The translations under genes were made by a program, and so were the position numbers. A stretch of DNA of 14,485 nt. Origin: Nitriliruptoraceae bacterium. GTDB lineage: Bacteria; Actinomycetota; Nitriliruptoria; Nitriliruptorales; Nitriliruptoraceae. This document shows positions 6,325 through 13,113 of the stretch, piece by piece (the stretch's first letter is position 1; every line of letters starts with the position of its first letter). The notes below the pieces were generated by a model. The model was not told where the DNA came from. It worked only from the letters and a program-made list of their open reading frames with translations, and ran no database searches. The stretch covers positions 1 to 14,485 of the forward strand of contig SLLJ01000236.1 of assembly GCA_007134165.1 (NCBI GenBank), written 5' to 3'.

Positions 6325-7290
6325 ATGAGCGAGCCGTTGGCGATCGGTGTCGACATCGGCGGGACCAAGCTGCGCGTGGCGGTGGTCGACGCCGAGGGCC
6401 GCATCCTCGAACGCCGGCGTGCGGGGACTCCCGCCGGGGACGCCGAGGGACTCGTCGCGGCGCTCTGCGCCGTGATCACCGACGTGGGACAGGGCCGGCT
6501 TCCGGTCGGCGTCGGCATCGCCGGGTTGGTGACCGCTGACGGCACGGTGCGGTACGGCCCCAACATCGGGGTCCGCGACCTCCCCCTGGCCGACGAACTG
6601 CACCAGGTGACCGACGGCCGGGTCGTGGTGGTCAACGATGCTTCGGCAGCCACCTTCGGTGAGCAACGCTTCGGTGCCGGTCGGGGCGCCTCGGACCTGG
6701 TGCTGCTGACCTTGGGGACCGGGGTCGGGGGAGGGGTGGTGGTCGGGGGTCGGCTGCTGCTTGGTCGTGGTGGATTCGCCGGAGAGGTCGGTCATCTGAT
6801 CGTGGCCGAAGGAGGGCGGACCTGCCCGTGTGGGAATCAGGGCTGCCTGGAGGCCTACGCCTCCGGCACGGCGATCGGGTCCAGGGCCCGGGAGCGGCTC
6901 GTGGATCTCACGGTCGTTTCCACGCTCCGTGAGGTGCGCGATCCCTCGGGGCCACAGGTCAGCGCTGCGGCCGCCGAGGGCGACGCCTTCGCGCGCAGCA
7001 TCCTCGAAGACGCCGGGCGGTGGCTGGGGGTGGGTGCGGCTTCCTTGACCAACGCCCTGGATCCCGAGCTGCTGCTGGTCGGCGGGGGAGCGGCCCAAGC
7101 CACAGCCCCCTGGCTGCTGCCGGCCGCCCGGAAATCGCTGCAGTCGCACCTGGTCGGCTCCCAGTGGCGTGAGGCGCCCCGGATCGAGCTGGCGACGCTC
7201 GGTGACGACGCCGGGGTCATCGGCGCGGCCCTGCTGGCCGCCGAGCACGTTCAGGGTCGCATCACGGTACCGACGGGGCTGGACCGGTGA
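6325..7290 (+). CDS. ROK family glucokinase
   Basis: The 321-residue product is a ROK-family sugar kinase, most likely a glucokinase converting glucose to glucose-6-phosphate with ATP. It has the phosphate-binding motif DIGGTK (10-15), the probable catalytic base Asp105 in VVVND, LLTLGTGVGGG for ATP binding, and the ROK zinc and sugar region with EVGH (154-157) and CPCGNQGCLE (167-176). These cysteines match the C-x-C-G-x2-G-C-x-E zinc signature of bacterial ROK glucokinases. No N-terminal helix-turn-helix is present, so it is a kinase rather than a ROK repressor. In actinobacteria, enzymes of this kind can also mediate carbon catabolite repression (GlkA of Streptomyces). It overlaps the next gene by four bases (GTGA). 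Other hexose or N-acetylhexosamine substrates cannot be excluded. Confidence 0.92.
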   Translation: MSEPLAIGVDIGGTKLRVAVVDAEGRILERRRAGTPAGDAEGLVAALCAVITDVGQGRLPVGVGIAGLVTADGTVRYGPNIGVRDLPLADELHQVTDGRVVVVNDASAATFGEQRFGAGRGASDLVLLTLGTGVGGGVVVGGRLLLGRGGFAGEVGHLIVAEGGRTCPCGNQGCLEAYASGTAIGSRARERLVDLTVVSTLREVRDPSGPQVSAAAAEGDAFARSILEDAGRWLGVGAASLTNALDPELLLVGGGAAQATAPWLLPAARKSLQSHLVGSQWREAPRIELATLGDDAGVIGAALLAAEHVQGRITVPTGLDR

Positions 7291-8165
7291 TCCGAGTCGT
7301 TGCCTACAACGTCGGCGCTGGGCTGGACGTCGGTGCGGCGGGGGAGGTGCTCGCGGCGCTGCATCCCACCGTCGTATGTGTTCTCGAAGCACCGCCGGCC
7401 GCCAAGCTCAAGCGCCTGGCGCGTCCGGCGACGCTCGAGATCGCTGCCCGGTTCGGACGTCGCGGGAACGGCACCGCGGTGCTCGTCGCTCCCCACGTGC
7501 ACCTGCTGGCCAAGGTCGGTGTGCCGCTGACCACCTCGCGTGGCGTGCCCCGTCGCGAGGCCACCCACGCGATCGTCAGCATCGGGGGCACGCGACTGTC
7601 GGTGACCGCGGTGCAGCTCGGACTCCGGCCCGAGGTCCGTCGCCGCAACCTCGACGAACTCACCGGCATGCTCGACTCGGTCGAGGCGCTCACCGTCGTC
7701 GGCTGCGACCTGAACGAGTCGTCGCGCGCACCGGTCGCCGAGGCCCTGGCAGCGCGGTACCAGGATGCGCATGCGACCGCTGGGGTCGGCTCGGGGTTGA
7801 CCTACCCGACGACCGACCTGAGTACCCGCCAGGATTTCGTGTTCGTCGATCAGCGCCTGAGGGTGCGGCGCTGCTTCTCGCCGACGGACCCACCGGTCGA
7901 GGTGGCCAGCCAGCATCGGCCGGTCGCGGCCGACCTCGAGTTGCCGGGAGCCGATGCCGACGGCCAGGACTGCGATGCGCGCCCCCGGGAGCGTCGTTCG
8001 GTGTCTGGCGGTCAAGGCCCGGCGCGCGGCGGCCGAAGGCCGGAGGCCGTGTCCCCGTCGGAGGCGCCGCCCGAGTCGGAATCGCCGGCCGAGTCGGAGG
8101 CGCCGCCCGAGTGTGCCCCGAGCCGCAACCCCGGCCACCCCTCCACCATGCGAGGCCGACCATGA
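7287..8165 (+). CDS. Endonuclease/exonuclease/phosphatase (EEP) family protein with disordered tail
   Basis: The 292-residue protein starts with a GTG overlapping the kinase stop by four bases. Residues 1-218 show the EEP fold of DNase I-like phosphodiesterases and phosphatases: VVAYNVGAG (4-12), the metal-ligand Glu34 in VCVLEAPP, GCDLNES with Asp141 and Asn143 (usual form G-D-x-N), RQDFVFVD with Asp183, and SQHRPVAADLE with His210. In the last motif the usual S-D-H reads S-Q-H (Gln209), so activity may be altered. The remaining 75 residues are a charged, probably disordered tail with a six-residue repeat (SEAPPE, SESPAE, SEAPPE). There is no signal peptide. The family includes nucleases, sphingomyelinases and inositol phosphatases; the substrate here cannot be called. 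The stop overlaps the peptidase ATG by four bases. Confidence 0.8.
   Translation: MIRVVAYNVGAGLDVGAAGEVLAALHPTVVCVLEAPPAAKLKRLARPATLEIAARFGRRGNGTAVLVAPHVHLLAKVGVPLTTSRGVPRREATHAIVSIGGTRLSVTAVQLGLRPEVRRRNLDELTGMLDSVEALTVVGCDLNESSRAPVAEALAARYQDAHATAGVGSGLTYPTTDLSTRQDFVFVDQRLRVRRCFSPTDPPVEVASQHRPVAADLELPGADADGQDCDARPRERRSVSGGQGPARGGRRPEAVSPSEAPPESESPAESEAPPECAPSRNPGHPSTMRGRP
8057..8110 (+). repeat. Three 18-bp tandem units in the EEP gene tail
   Basis: Units at 8057-8074, 8075-8092 and 8093-8110 encode six residues each. The first and third are identical over 20 bases (8057-8076 and 8093-8112); the middle one differs at a few positions. They lie wholly within the disordered C-terminal tail and keep the frame. 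Confidence 0.9.
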
Positions 8166-10402
8166 CCAGCTTTCCCCGCCAGCTGGCCCGCACCCGCCGT
8201 TTCACCCTCGGGGTGCCGCGCGCGGTGCGGATCGCCCCGGATGGTCGGAGATTGACCTACCTGCGCACCGCCGCGGGCGATGATCCCGTGAACGCCCTGT
8301 GGAGTGTCGAGATCACGCCCGACGGGCTCGGTGAGCCGGTCTGTCTGGTGGATCCACGCGCCCTGGGCGGCGGCGACGGACAGCTACCGGCGGCGGAGCG
8401 CGCGCGTCGCGAGCGGGCGCGTGAAGTTGCGGGGGGCATCACCAGCTACGCGGCCGACCCGAGCCTGTCGCTGCTCGCTTTCGGGCTGGGAGGTCGGCTG
8501 TGGACCGTGTACCTGCCGACCGGAGCGGTCGTCGAGCACCCCGCCGTCGACGTGTTCGACCCGCGTCCGGCCCCCGACGCCCGCTCGGTGGCTTACGTCA
8601 GCCACGATGAGCTGCACCTGTTGGAGCTGGTCGCCGGTCCTGAGCAGCCCGGTGCGACCCGACGGGTGATCGGTGAGGAGCGGGTCACCTGGGGACGTGC
8701 CGAGTTCATCGCGGCCGAGGAGATGGGGCGCAGCGAGGGCTACTGGTGGGGGCCGCAGGGGCGACGCATTGCCGTCACGCGGGTCGACGAGACCAAGGTC
8801 ACCCGTTGGCACCTCGGGGACCCGGCCTCACCGTGGCAGGCACCGACCGAGCTTCGCTACCCCCAGGCGGGCTCCGCCAACGCTGAGGTGCGCCTGGCCG
8901 TACTCGACTTGGAAGGCCCCGGACGCCGCGTCGATGTCGCGTGGGACCGTGAGGCCTTGCCGTACCTGGCCCATGTCCGCTGGGGGCGTGATCCACTGAC
9001 CCTGCAGGTCCAGTCTCGGGATCAGCGGTGCAGCCGGGTGCTGGTGGCGGATCCCGAAACCGGCGTGTGCCAGGTCGTTCGCGAGGTCGCGGACACGGCC
9101 TGGGTGGAGCCGGTCCCTGGTGCGCCGTGCTGGTCGTCGGGTCGGCTGGTCACGGTCGAAGACCAGCTCGACCATGGGCCGGGAGGCAGCCGTGCGGTGC
9201 TTCTCGACGGGGAGGTGCTCACGCCGCCCGGCATGCAGGTGCACGCGGTGGTCGACGCCAGCGACGCGCAGATCGTGGTGCTCGCCTCGGATGGTGACCC
9301 CACTCAGCGCCACCTGTGGATCTGGCGGGAGTGCCACGGCCTGCGGCCAATCGGTGAGCACCCGGCGGGGGTGCAGGCTGGCGTTGCGCGCGGCGGGGTG
9401 GTCGTGCGCACCCAGTCCACCCTGGAGCGACCCTTGGTCCAGGTGGACGTGCTTCGTACCGGGGAGGAGTCGCCCGAGGCGGATGTGATCCCCGACGGAG
9501 CGACGCCAGCTGCAGTTCCAGCTGCGCACGTCGTGATCGGTCACCTCCCACAGGTCACCGAAGCACCCGTTGTGCACCCGTCGGTGCGGCTGTTGGAGCT
9601 CGGTCCGCGGCGGCTGCGTGCGGCTCTGCTGCTGCCGGCCGAGGGAACCGAGCATGCGTCACACCACGGGCCATTACCGGTCCTGCTCGACCCGTACGGC
9701 GGCCCACACGCCCAGCGTGTGCTGCGCAGCCATTCGGCGTTCCTGACCTCCCAGTGGTTCGCCGATCAGGGCTTCGCGGTCCTGGTCGTGGATGGCCGGG
9801 GCACGCCGGGCCGGGGACCGGCTTGGGAGCGCGAGGTCCGGGGAGACCTTGCCGGTCCGGTGCTCGAAGACCAACTGGATGCCCTGCGTGAGGCCGCGGC
9901 GATCGAGCCTCGGCTCGACCTGCGTCGGGTCGGCATCCGCGGATGGTCCTTCGGCGGGACGCTGGCGCTACTCGCGGTGCTGCGCGCGCCCGACGTGGTC
10001 CACGCGGCGGTCGCCGGCGCACCAGTGACCGACTGGCGGCTGTACGACACCCACTACACCGAGCGCTATCTCGGAGATCCCGCGCGTGAACCGCACGCCT
10101 ACGACATCTCGAGCCTGATCGACGCCGAGGGGGCGCTGCGACCGGCTGCGCCGTGGTCGATCGAGTCGCCGCCCGCGCTTCTGCTCATCCACGGGCTCGC
10201 GGACGACAACGTCGTGGCTGCCCACTCGGTCCGGATGTCGGCGGCACTGCTCGCCGAGGGTCGTGCGCATCGGTTCCTGCCGCTGTCGGGTGTCACCCAC
10301 GTGACTGGGGAGGCCACGATCGCCGAGCGTCTTCTCGAGGAGCAGGTCCGCTTCCTGCGCACAGAACTGACCGACCGTCCAGGCATGGCACCCGGCGGAT
10401 GA
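8162..10402 (+). CDS. Dipeptidyl-peptidase IV-type S9 family peptidase
   Basis: The 746-residue product is a prolyl oligopeptidase-clan serine peptidase of the S9B (DPP-IV) type, which removes N-terminal dipeptides, usually X-Pro. An N-terminal beta-propeller comes first. It contains the diagnostic FIAAEEMGRSEGYWWGP with Glu186-Glu187, the pair that binds the substrate's free N-terminus in DPP-IV. The C-terminal alpha/beta hydrolase domain has LDPYGGPHAQ, GIRGWSFGG with catalytic Ser596, HGLADDNV with Asp681 and GVTHVTG with His713. All catalytic parts are present. No signal peptide is visible (the N-terminus is MTSFPRQLARTRRFTLG), so it is probably cytosolic and used in peptide turnover. The ATG overlaps the EEP stop by four bases, making it the last gene of the kinase-EEP-peptidase unit. 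The activity is well supported; why it sits with a sugar kinase is not clear. Confidence 0.93.
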   Translation: MTSFPRQLARTRRFTLGVPRAVRIAPDGRRLTYLRTAAGDDPVNALWSVEITPDGLGEPVCLVDPRALGGGDGQLPAAERARRERAREVAGGITSYAADPSLSLLAFGLGGRLWTVYLPTGAVVEHPAVDVFDPRPAPDARSVAYVSHDELHLLELVAGPEQPGATRRVIGEERVTWGRAEFIAAEEMGRSEGYWWGPQGRRIAVTRVDETKVTRWHLGDPASPWQAPTELRYPQAGSANAEVRLAVLDLEGPGRRVDVAWDREALPYLAHVRWGRDPLTLQVQSRDQRCSRVLVADPETGVCQVVREVADTAWVEPVPGAPCWSSGRLVTVEDQLDHGPGGSRAVLLDGEVLTPPGMQVHAVVDASDAQIVVLASDGDPTQRHLWIWRECHGLRPIGEHPAGVQAGVARGGVVVRTQSTLERPLVQVDVLRTGEESPEADVIPDGATPAAVPAAHVVIGHLPQVTEAPVVHPSVRLLELGPRRLRAALLLPAEGTEHASHHGPLPVLLDPYGGPHAQRVLRSHSAFLTSQWFADQGFAVLVVDGRGTPGRGPAWEREVRGDLAGPVLEDQLDALREAAAIEPRLDLRRVGIRGWSFGGTLALLAVLRAPDVVHAAVAGAPVTDWRLYDTHYTERYLGDPAREPHAYDISSLIDAEGALRPAAPWSIESPPALLLIHGLADDNVVAAHSVRMSAALLAEGRAHRFLPLSGVTHVTGEATIAERLLEEQVRFLRTELTDRPGMAPGG

Positions 10403-10408
10403 GACCGG

Positions 10409-10434
10409 CGGTTGTCATCGTGCGGACAAGACCG
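10409..10434. terminator. Imperfect hairpin between convergent genes
   Basis: CGGTTGTC pairs with GACAAGACCG with a two-base bulge and an eight-base loop. It lies in the 40-base gap between the peptidase stop and the stop of the reverse-strand gene, where a bidirectional terminator is expected. There is no T-run. Confidence 0.3.
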
Positions 10435-10442
10435 TGAGGCAG

Positions 10443-10889
10443 CTAGCGATCTCCGTTTTCGCGTTGTGCCTGTTTACCAATGAAGTAGATCAGGGCGCCG
10501 ACCCCGATCACCAGCAGCGGCAGACGCAGTGGTCCGGCGAGACCCACGACCAGTAGCAGGACGATCAGCAGTCCCAGCGGGCGGGCCAGTTTGGTGAGCC
10601 GCTCGGTGGGCAACGACGAATCCGAGGACGCGCTCGGCGAACGCTGCCCCCGCGATCGGCCCTCGGTCGGCCGGGTGCCCCGGCCCTTGGAGGGAGTGCG
10701 AGCGGCCTGCGCGATCTCGTCCATGTTGGCGACCAGGATGCGGTGGGCGTCGTCCGCCTGCTCGTCGGGCACCGTCACCTGGATGCCCTCGCGCGTGCGC
10801 TTGGCGTCCGGGTCGAGTCCGGCCTTCTTGAGCACCTCGAGCAGGACCGTTGCCTGTGCCGGTGGCCAAGGTCCGAGGTCTTCCGCCAC
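10443..10889 (-). CDS. Small membrane protein with N-terminal signal-transducer-like domain
   Basis: The 148-residue protein has an N-terminal soluble domain (about 8-64) with a beta-alpha-beta pattern (ATVLLEVLKKAGLDPDAKRT, then GIQVTVPDEQADDAHRIL). This resembles the small DUF2007-type 'putative signal transducing' fold, though I cannot confirm family membership. A Ser/Arg/Gly-rich linker (65-97) leads to two adjacent hydrophobic helices (about 104-120 and 121-138) and a short charged end, QAQRENGDR. The GTG start at 10889 has GGGAGG just upstream (spacing four to five bases); longer reading upstream would cross the divergent promoter region. It converges on the peptidase gene and diverges from the acyltransferase gene. 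The function is unknown. It is probably anchored in the cytoplasmic membrane with the folded domain on one face. Confidence 0.7.
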   Translation of the reverse strand: MAEDLGPWPPAQATVLLEVLKKAGLDPDAKRTREGIQVTVPDEQADDAHRILVANMDEIAQAARTPSKGRGTRPTEGRSRGQRSPSASSDSSLPTERLTKLARPLGLLIVLLLVVGLAGPLRLPLLVIGVGALIYFIGKQAQRENGDR

Positions 10890-10962
10890 GCTGCCTCCCG
10901 TCCCGTCGTGCCGCTGCGGGTCTGCATTGAGCCTTCGGCGCGCCCGGCCCGGTGGCCTGGCG

Positions 10963-10992
10963 CTCGACGCGCCGCGTTCCTGACCGTAGGCT
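10963..10992 (+). promoter_or_regulatory. Candidate promoter of the acyltransferase gene
   Basis: CTCGAC (10963-10968) and TAGGCT (10987-10992) lie 18 bases apart. The -10 sits within GTAGGCTAC, so the opposite strand also reads TAGCCT; a divergent promoter for the reverse-strand membrane protein could overlap here, but no good reverse -35 is visible. Confidence 0.4.
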
Positions 10993-11010
10993 ACTGGCTC
11001 GTCAGGGTGC

Positions 11011-11029
11011 GATGCCGTCGTGTGGCATC
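11011..11029 (+). promoter_or_regulatory. Leader hairpin before the acyltransferase gene
   Basis: GATGCC and GGCATC form a perfect six-base-pair stem with a seven-base loop. It lies between the candidate -10 and the ribosome binding site, so it would be in the 5' untranslated leader. It could be an operator or a leader structure; the role is unknown. Confidence 0.35.
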
Positions 11030-11067
11030 CTGACGCAGACAACTGGGAGCCAGGGATCGGAGCGAAC

Positions 11068-11877
11068 GTGCCGGGCATGCCGGACGCACCACGGTTGTAC
11101 CGCACGCTCAAGCGTGCGCTGCCGCCAATGGTCAACCCGTACCTGCACATCCGGATCGAGGGGCTCGAGCACATCCCCGAGCGCGAGCCAGCGATCCTGG
11201 CGTCGAACCATCTGTCGTTCATCGACTCGATCGTGCTCCCGATCAACGTGCCCCGGCCGGTGTACTTCTTGGGCAAGGCCGACTACTGGGACTCCTGGCG
11301 GACCCGCTGGTTCTTCCAGGGCACCGGCGTCGTGCCGGTGAACCGGGGAGGTGGTTCCCAGGGCGAAGCGAGCCTGAGCACCGGGGTTGAGATCCTGCAG
11401 TCCGGTGAACTCCTCGGCATCTACCCGGAGGGGACCCGCAGCCCCGACGGCCGGCTGTACCGCGGCAAGACTGGTCCGGCCCGCATGGCGCTCGAAGCCG
11501 AAGTACCCATCATCCCCTGTGCGGTGCTCGGAACCGATCAGGCGCTCCCCACCGGCGCCTACCGTCCTCGCCGCCTACCGGTGACGGTGCGCTACGGCGA
11601 GCCACTCGACCTGAGCCGCTACCGCGCGCGCCGGGCCGATCCGTTCGTTCTGCGCTCGGCGACCGACGAACTGATGTATGAGATCATGCTCTTGTCCGGG
11701 CAGGAGTATGTGGACGAATACGCCGCGCGGATCAAGTCCGGTGCCGTTGACCTTGCTGCTGACCTCAGCCAGGGGCAGGACGTCGAGGCGGCGAACGATC
11801 GTGACCCCGGCGAGGCCAGCCAGGCTCCGCCAGCGGACGAACACGGCGACGCCGGCAGCGAGCGTGCCGCCTCGTAG
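11068..11877 (+). CDS. plsC: PlsC-type 1-acylglycerol-3-phosphate acyltransferase
   Basis: The 269-residue protein is a lysophospholipid acyltransferase of the PlsC/AGPAT family, expected to acylate lysophosphatidic acid to phosphatidic acid at the membrane. Motif I is NHLSFID (residues 47-53, the catalytic NHx4D). GTGVVPVNRGG carries the motif II arginine, GIYPEGTRS (117-125) is motif III, and VPIIPCAVLGTD is motif IV. There is no clear transmembrane helix, so it probably binds the membrane peripherally. The last 35 residues are acidic and likely disordered. GTG 11068 is preferred because CGGAG lies five bases upstream; the earlier in-frame GTG at 11020 has no ribosome binding site and falls inside the leader hairpin. 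The symbol reflects family only; other lysophospholipid acceptors are possible. Confidence 0.9.
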   Translation: MPGMPDAPRLYRTLKRALPPMVNPYLHIRIEGLEHIPEREPAILASNHLSFIDSIVLPINVPRPVYFLGKADYWDSWRTRWFFQGTGVVPVNRGGGSQGEASLSTGVEILQSGELLGIYPEGTRSPDGRLYRGKTGPARMALEAEVPIIPCAVLGTDQALPTGAYRPRRLPVTVRYGEPLDLSRYRARRADPFVLRSATDELMYEIMLLSGQEYVDEYAARIKSGAVDLAADLSQGQDVEAANDRDPGEASQAPPADEHGDAGSERAAS

Positions 11878-11895
11878 CCCATAGCCGGTCAAGGT

Positions 11896-11922
11896 GAGCG
11901 GCCCCGTCCCGTGTTGCCGCTC
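11896..11922 (+). terminator. Hairpin terminator candidate after the acyltransferase gene
   Basis: GAGCGGC and GCCGCTC form a perfect seven-base-pair stem with a 13-base loop. It is followed on the plus strand by the pyrimidine-rich CGTCTTCCTC. It lies in the 61-base gap between two converging genes and could serve both. Confidence 0.5.
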
Positions 11923-11938
11923 CGTCTTCCTCGGCGCG

Positions 11939-12343
11939 CTACGGCTGGTCGGGGTCCAGGACCAGCGACAGCGAGTTGATGCAGTAGCGAAGACCGGTCG
12001 GCTGGTCGGGCGCGTCGTCGAAAACATGACCGAGATGTCCACCGCAGGTGGTGCAGACCACCTCGGTGCGTCGCATACCCAGGCTGCGGTCCTCGATCTC
12101 GCCGACGACCTCGGGGGAGGCCGGTTCGTAGAAGCTCGGCCAGCCGCAGTGGGCATCGAACTTCGTCGTGGCGTCGAACAGTTCGGTTCCGCAGCCGGCG
12201 CAGCGGTAGGTGCCGGGCCGCTGCTCGTTCCAGTACTCCCCGGTGAAGGGCCGCTCGGTGCCCTTCTCGCGCAGGACGTGGAACTGCGCGGGTGACAGAC
12301 GCTCTCGCCACTGCGCGTCGCTCAGATTGGGGGATGGGCTCAT
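11939..12343 (-). CDS. msrB: Peptide-methionine (R)-S-oxide reductase MsrB
   Basis: The 134-residue enzyme reduces the R form of methionine sulfoxide in oxidised proteins, using thioredoxin as donor, and acts in the cytosol. It has a full MsrB domain: zinc ligands Cys48 and Cys51 (RCAGCG) and Cys97 and Cys100 (CTTCGGHLGHVF), the HCGWPSFYEP segment with Cys66 as a possible resolving cysteine, and the nucleophile Cys121 in RYCINSLSL. The ATG at 12343 is preceded by GGGAG at a normal distance; an upstream in-frame start at 12403 gives 20 extra non-conserved residues and is unlikely. It has no fused MsrA. It lies downstream of the unknown 203-residue gene on the same strand, separated by 158 bases that include a repeat, so it may have its own promoter. 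Confidence 0.96.
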   Translation of the reverse strand: MSPSPNLSDAQWRERLSPAQFHVLREKGTERPFTGEYWNEQRPGTYRCAGCGTELFDATTKFDAHCGWPSFYEPASPEVVGEIEDRSLGMRRTEVVCTTCGGHLGHVFDDAPDQPTGLRYCINSLSLVLDPDQP

Positions 12344-12413
12344 GGTCGACTCCCAGACGGGGATTGCTTCGTCCCTTCGTTGCTTCACCGCCGCTCGGAT
12401 CATCGACCGGCCA

Positions 12414-12485
12414 CGGATCGGGCCGCGAATCGGGCCGCGGGTCAGGCTACGGGCCGGTCCACGGATCCGGCTACGGGCCGGTCAC
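12414..12485. repeat. Six imperfect 12-bp tandem units upstream of msrB
   Basis: Six consecutive 12-bp units starting at 12414, 12426, 12438, 12450, 12462 and 12474 follow a loose pattern CGGRTCSGGCYR. Units 3-4 and 5-6 share the exact 15-mer GGCTACGGGCCGGTC at 12445-12459 and 12469-12483, 24 bp apart, so a later 24-bp duplication is superimposed. The array ends 16 bases before the stop of the upstream reverse-strand gene and lies about 70 bases upstream of the msrB start. A hairpin, terminator or binding-site role is possible. Confidence 0.8.
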
Positions 12486-12501
12486 CGCCGGTCGCTGGTG
12501 C

Positions 12502-13113
12502 TCAGCCCGCCAGGCTGTGTTCCTCCAGTCGCTCCGCAGCCAGCGCCGAGAGGTGGACTTCGTGTCCTCGCAGCAGCACGCGACCGAACTGGGCCGCGAT
12601 CTGGATGTCGGCCGGGGTGTCGAGCAGGCGGCCCCGGGCGTCGAGCAGCAGCCGCAGCACATCGACGAGTGGGGAGTCGAACTCCTCGGCTGCGTCGATC
12701 GTGCCCTCCCACCGCCACCCTTTGGCGCCCAGTTCGATGCCGTGCACACTGACGCTCAGCGCGGCAGGAACCTGGGTGCCATCCGCCACGCAGATCAGCA
12801 GTACCCGCTGCCGCAGATCGGCGTCAGCGGTGACCGGCGCGATCGGATCCAGCGCCGACCACGCCCGACCGGGCAGCGACAGCACGAGTCGGTCGGTGCC
12901 GAGCGGCAGCAGCAGGGCGAGGACTTCGAGTACGGCACCGACGACCTCCCCGTCCGCGAACGGTCTCAGCATCACGGTTGCCAGCGCGCGGTCGCCTTCG
13001 TAGGCCAGCAGGGTCGGCTGAGGGCTCATGCCGAGGTCAAGGTCTTCAGCGGCGAAGCTGCGCAGCAGGTGGGTGCACTGCGACCAGGGAACGGTGGGCA
13101 GGGCGTCGAGCAT
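12502..13113 (-). CDS. Conserved-looking protein of unknown function, 203 residues
   Basis: I do not recognise a family. The chain is soluble, Leu/Val/Ala-rich and lacks signal peptide or membrane helices. It has an ordered alternation of strands and helices, for example QPTLLAYEGDRALATVML (32-49), VVGAVLEVLALLLPLGTDRL (57-76), LRQRVLLICVADG (99-111) and DSPLVDVLRLLLDARGRLLD (147-166), ending with DIQIAAQFGRVLLRGHEVHL. No metal- or nucleotide-binding motif is visible; there are only two cysteines (Cys13, Cys108). Coding is supported by GGGAGA five bases before the ATG at 13113, consistent composition and a 158-base distance from msrB in the same direction. The upstream leader contains a 14-bp palindrome at 13126-13139. 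The function is open. Confidence 0.7.
   Translation of the reverse strand: MLDALPTVPWSQCTHLLRSFAAEDLDLGMSPQPTLLAYEGDRALATVMLRPFADGEVVGAVLEVLALLLPLGTDRLVLSLPGRAWSALDPIAPVTADADLRQRVLLICVADGTQVPAALSVSVHGIELGAKGWRWEGTIDAAEEFDSPLVDVLRLLLDARGRLLDTPADIQIAAQFGRVLLRGHEVHLSALAAERLEEHSLAG

Noticed and set aside
6325..7290. ROK-family transcriptional repressor
   Set aside because: The protein begins at the sugar-kinase domain with no helix-turn-helix.
4933..7392. Very long reverse-strand open frame (819 codons)
   Set aside because: It runs antisense to the ATPase, CxxCPxC and ROK genes, all with motifs and coupled starts. GC-rich codon bias keeps antisense frames open; the translation is Arg/Pro/Gly-rich with no domain.
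7169..8161. Upstream in-frame extension of the DPP-IV-type peptidase
   Set aside because: It overlaps the ROK and EEP genes, encodes an Arg-rich stretch, and the ATG at 8162 makes a normal four-base overlap and fits the family N-terminus.
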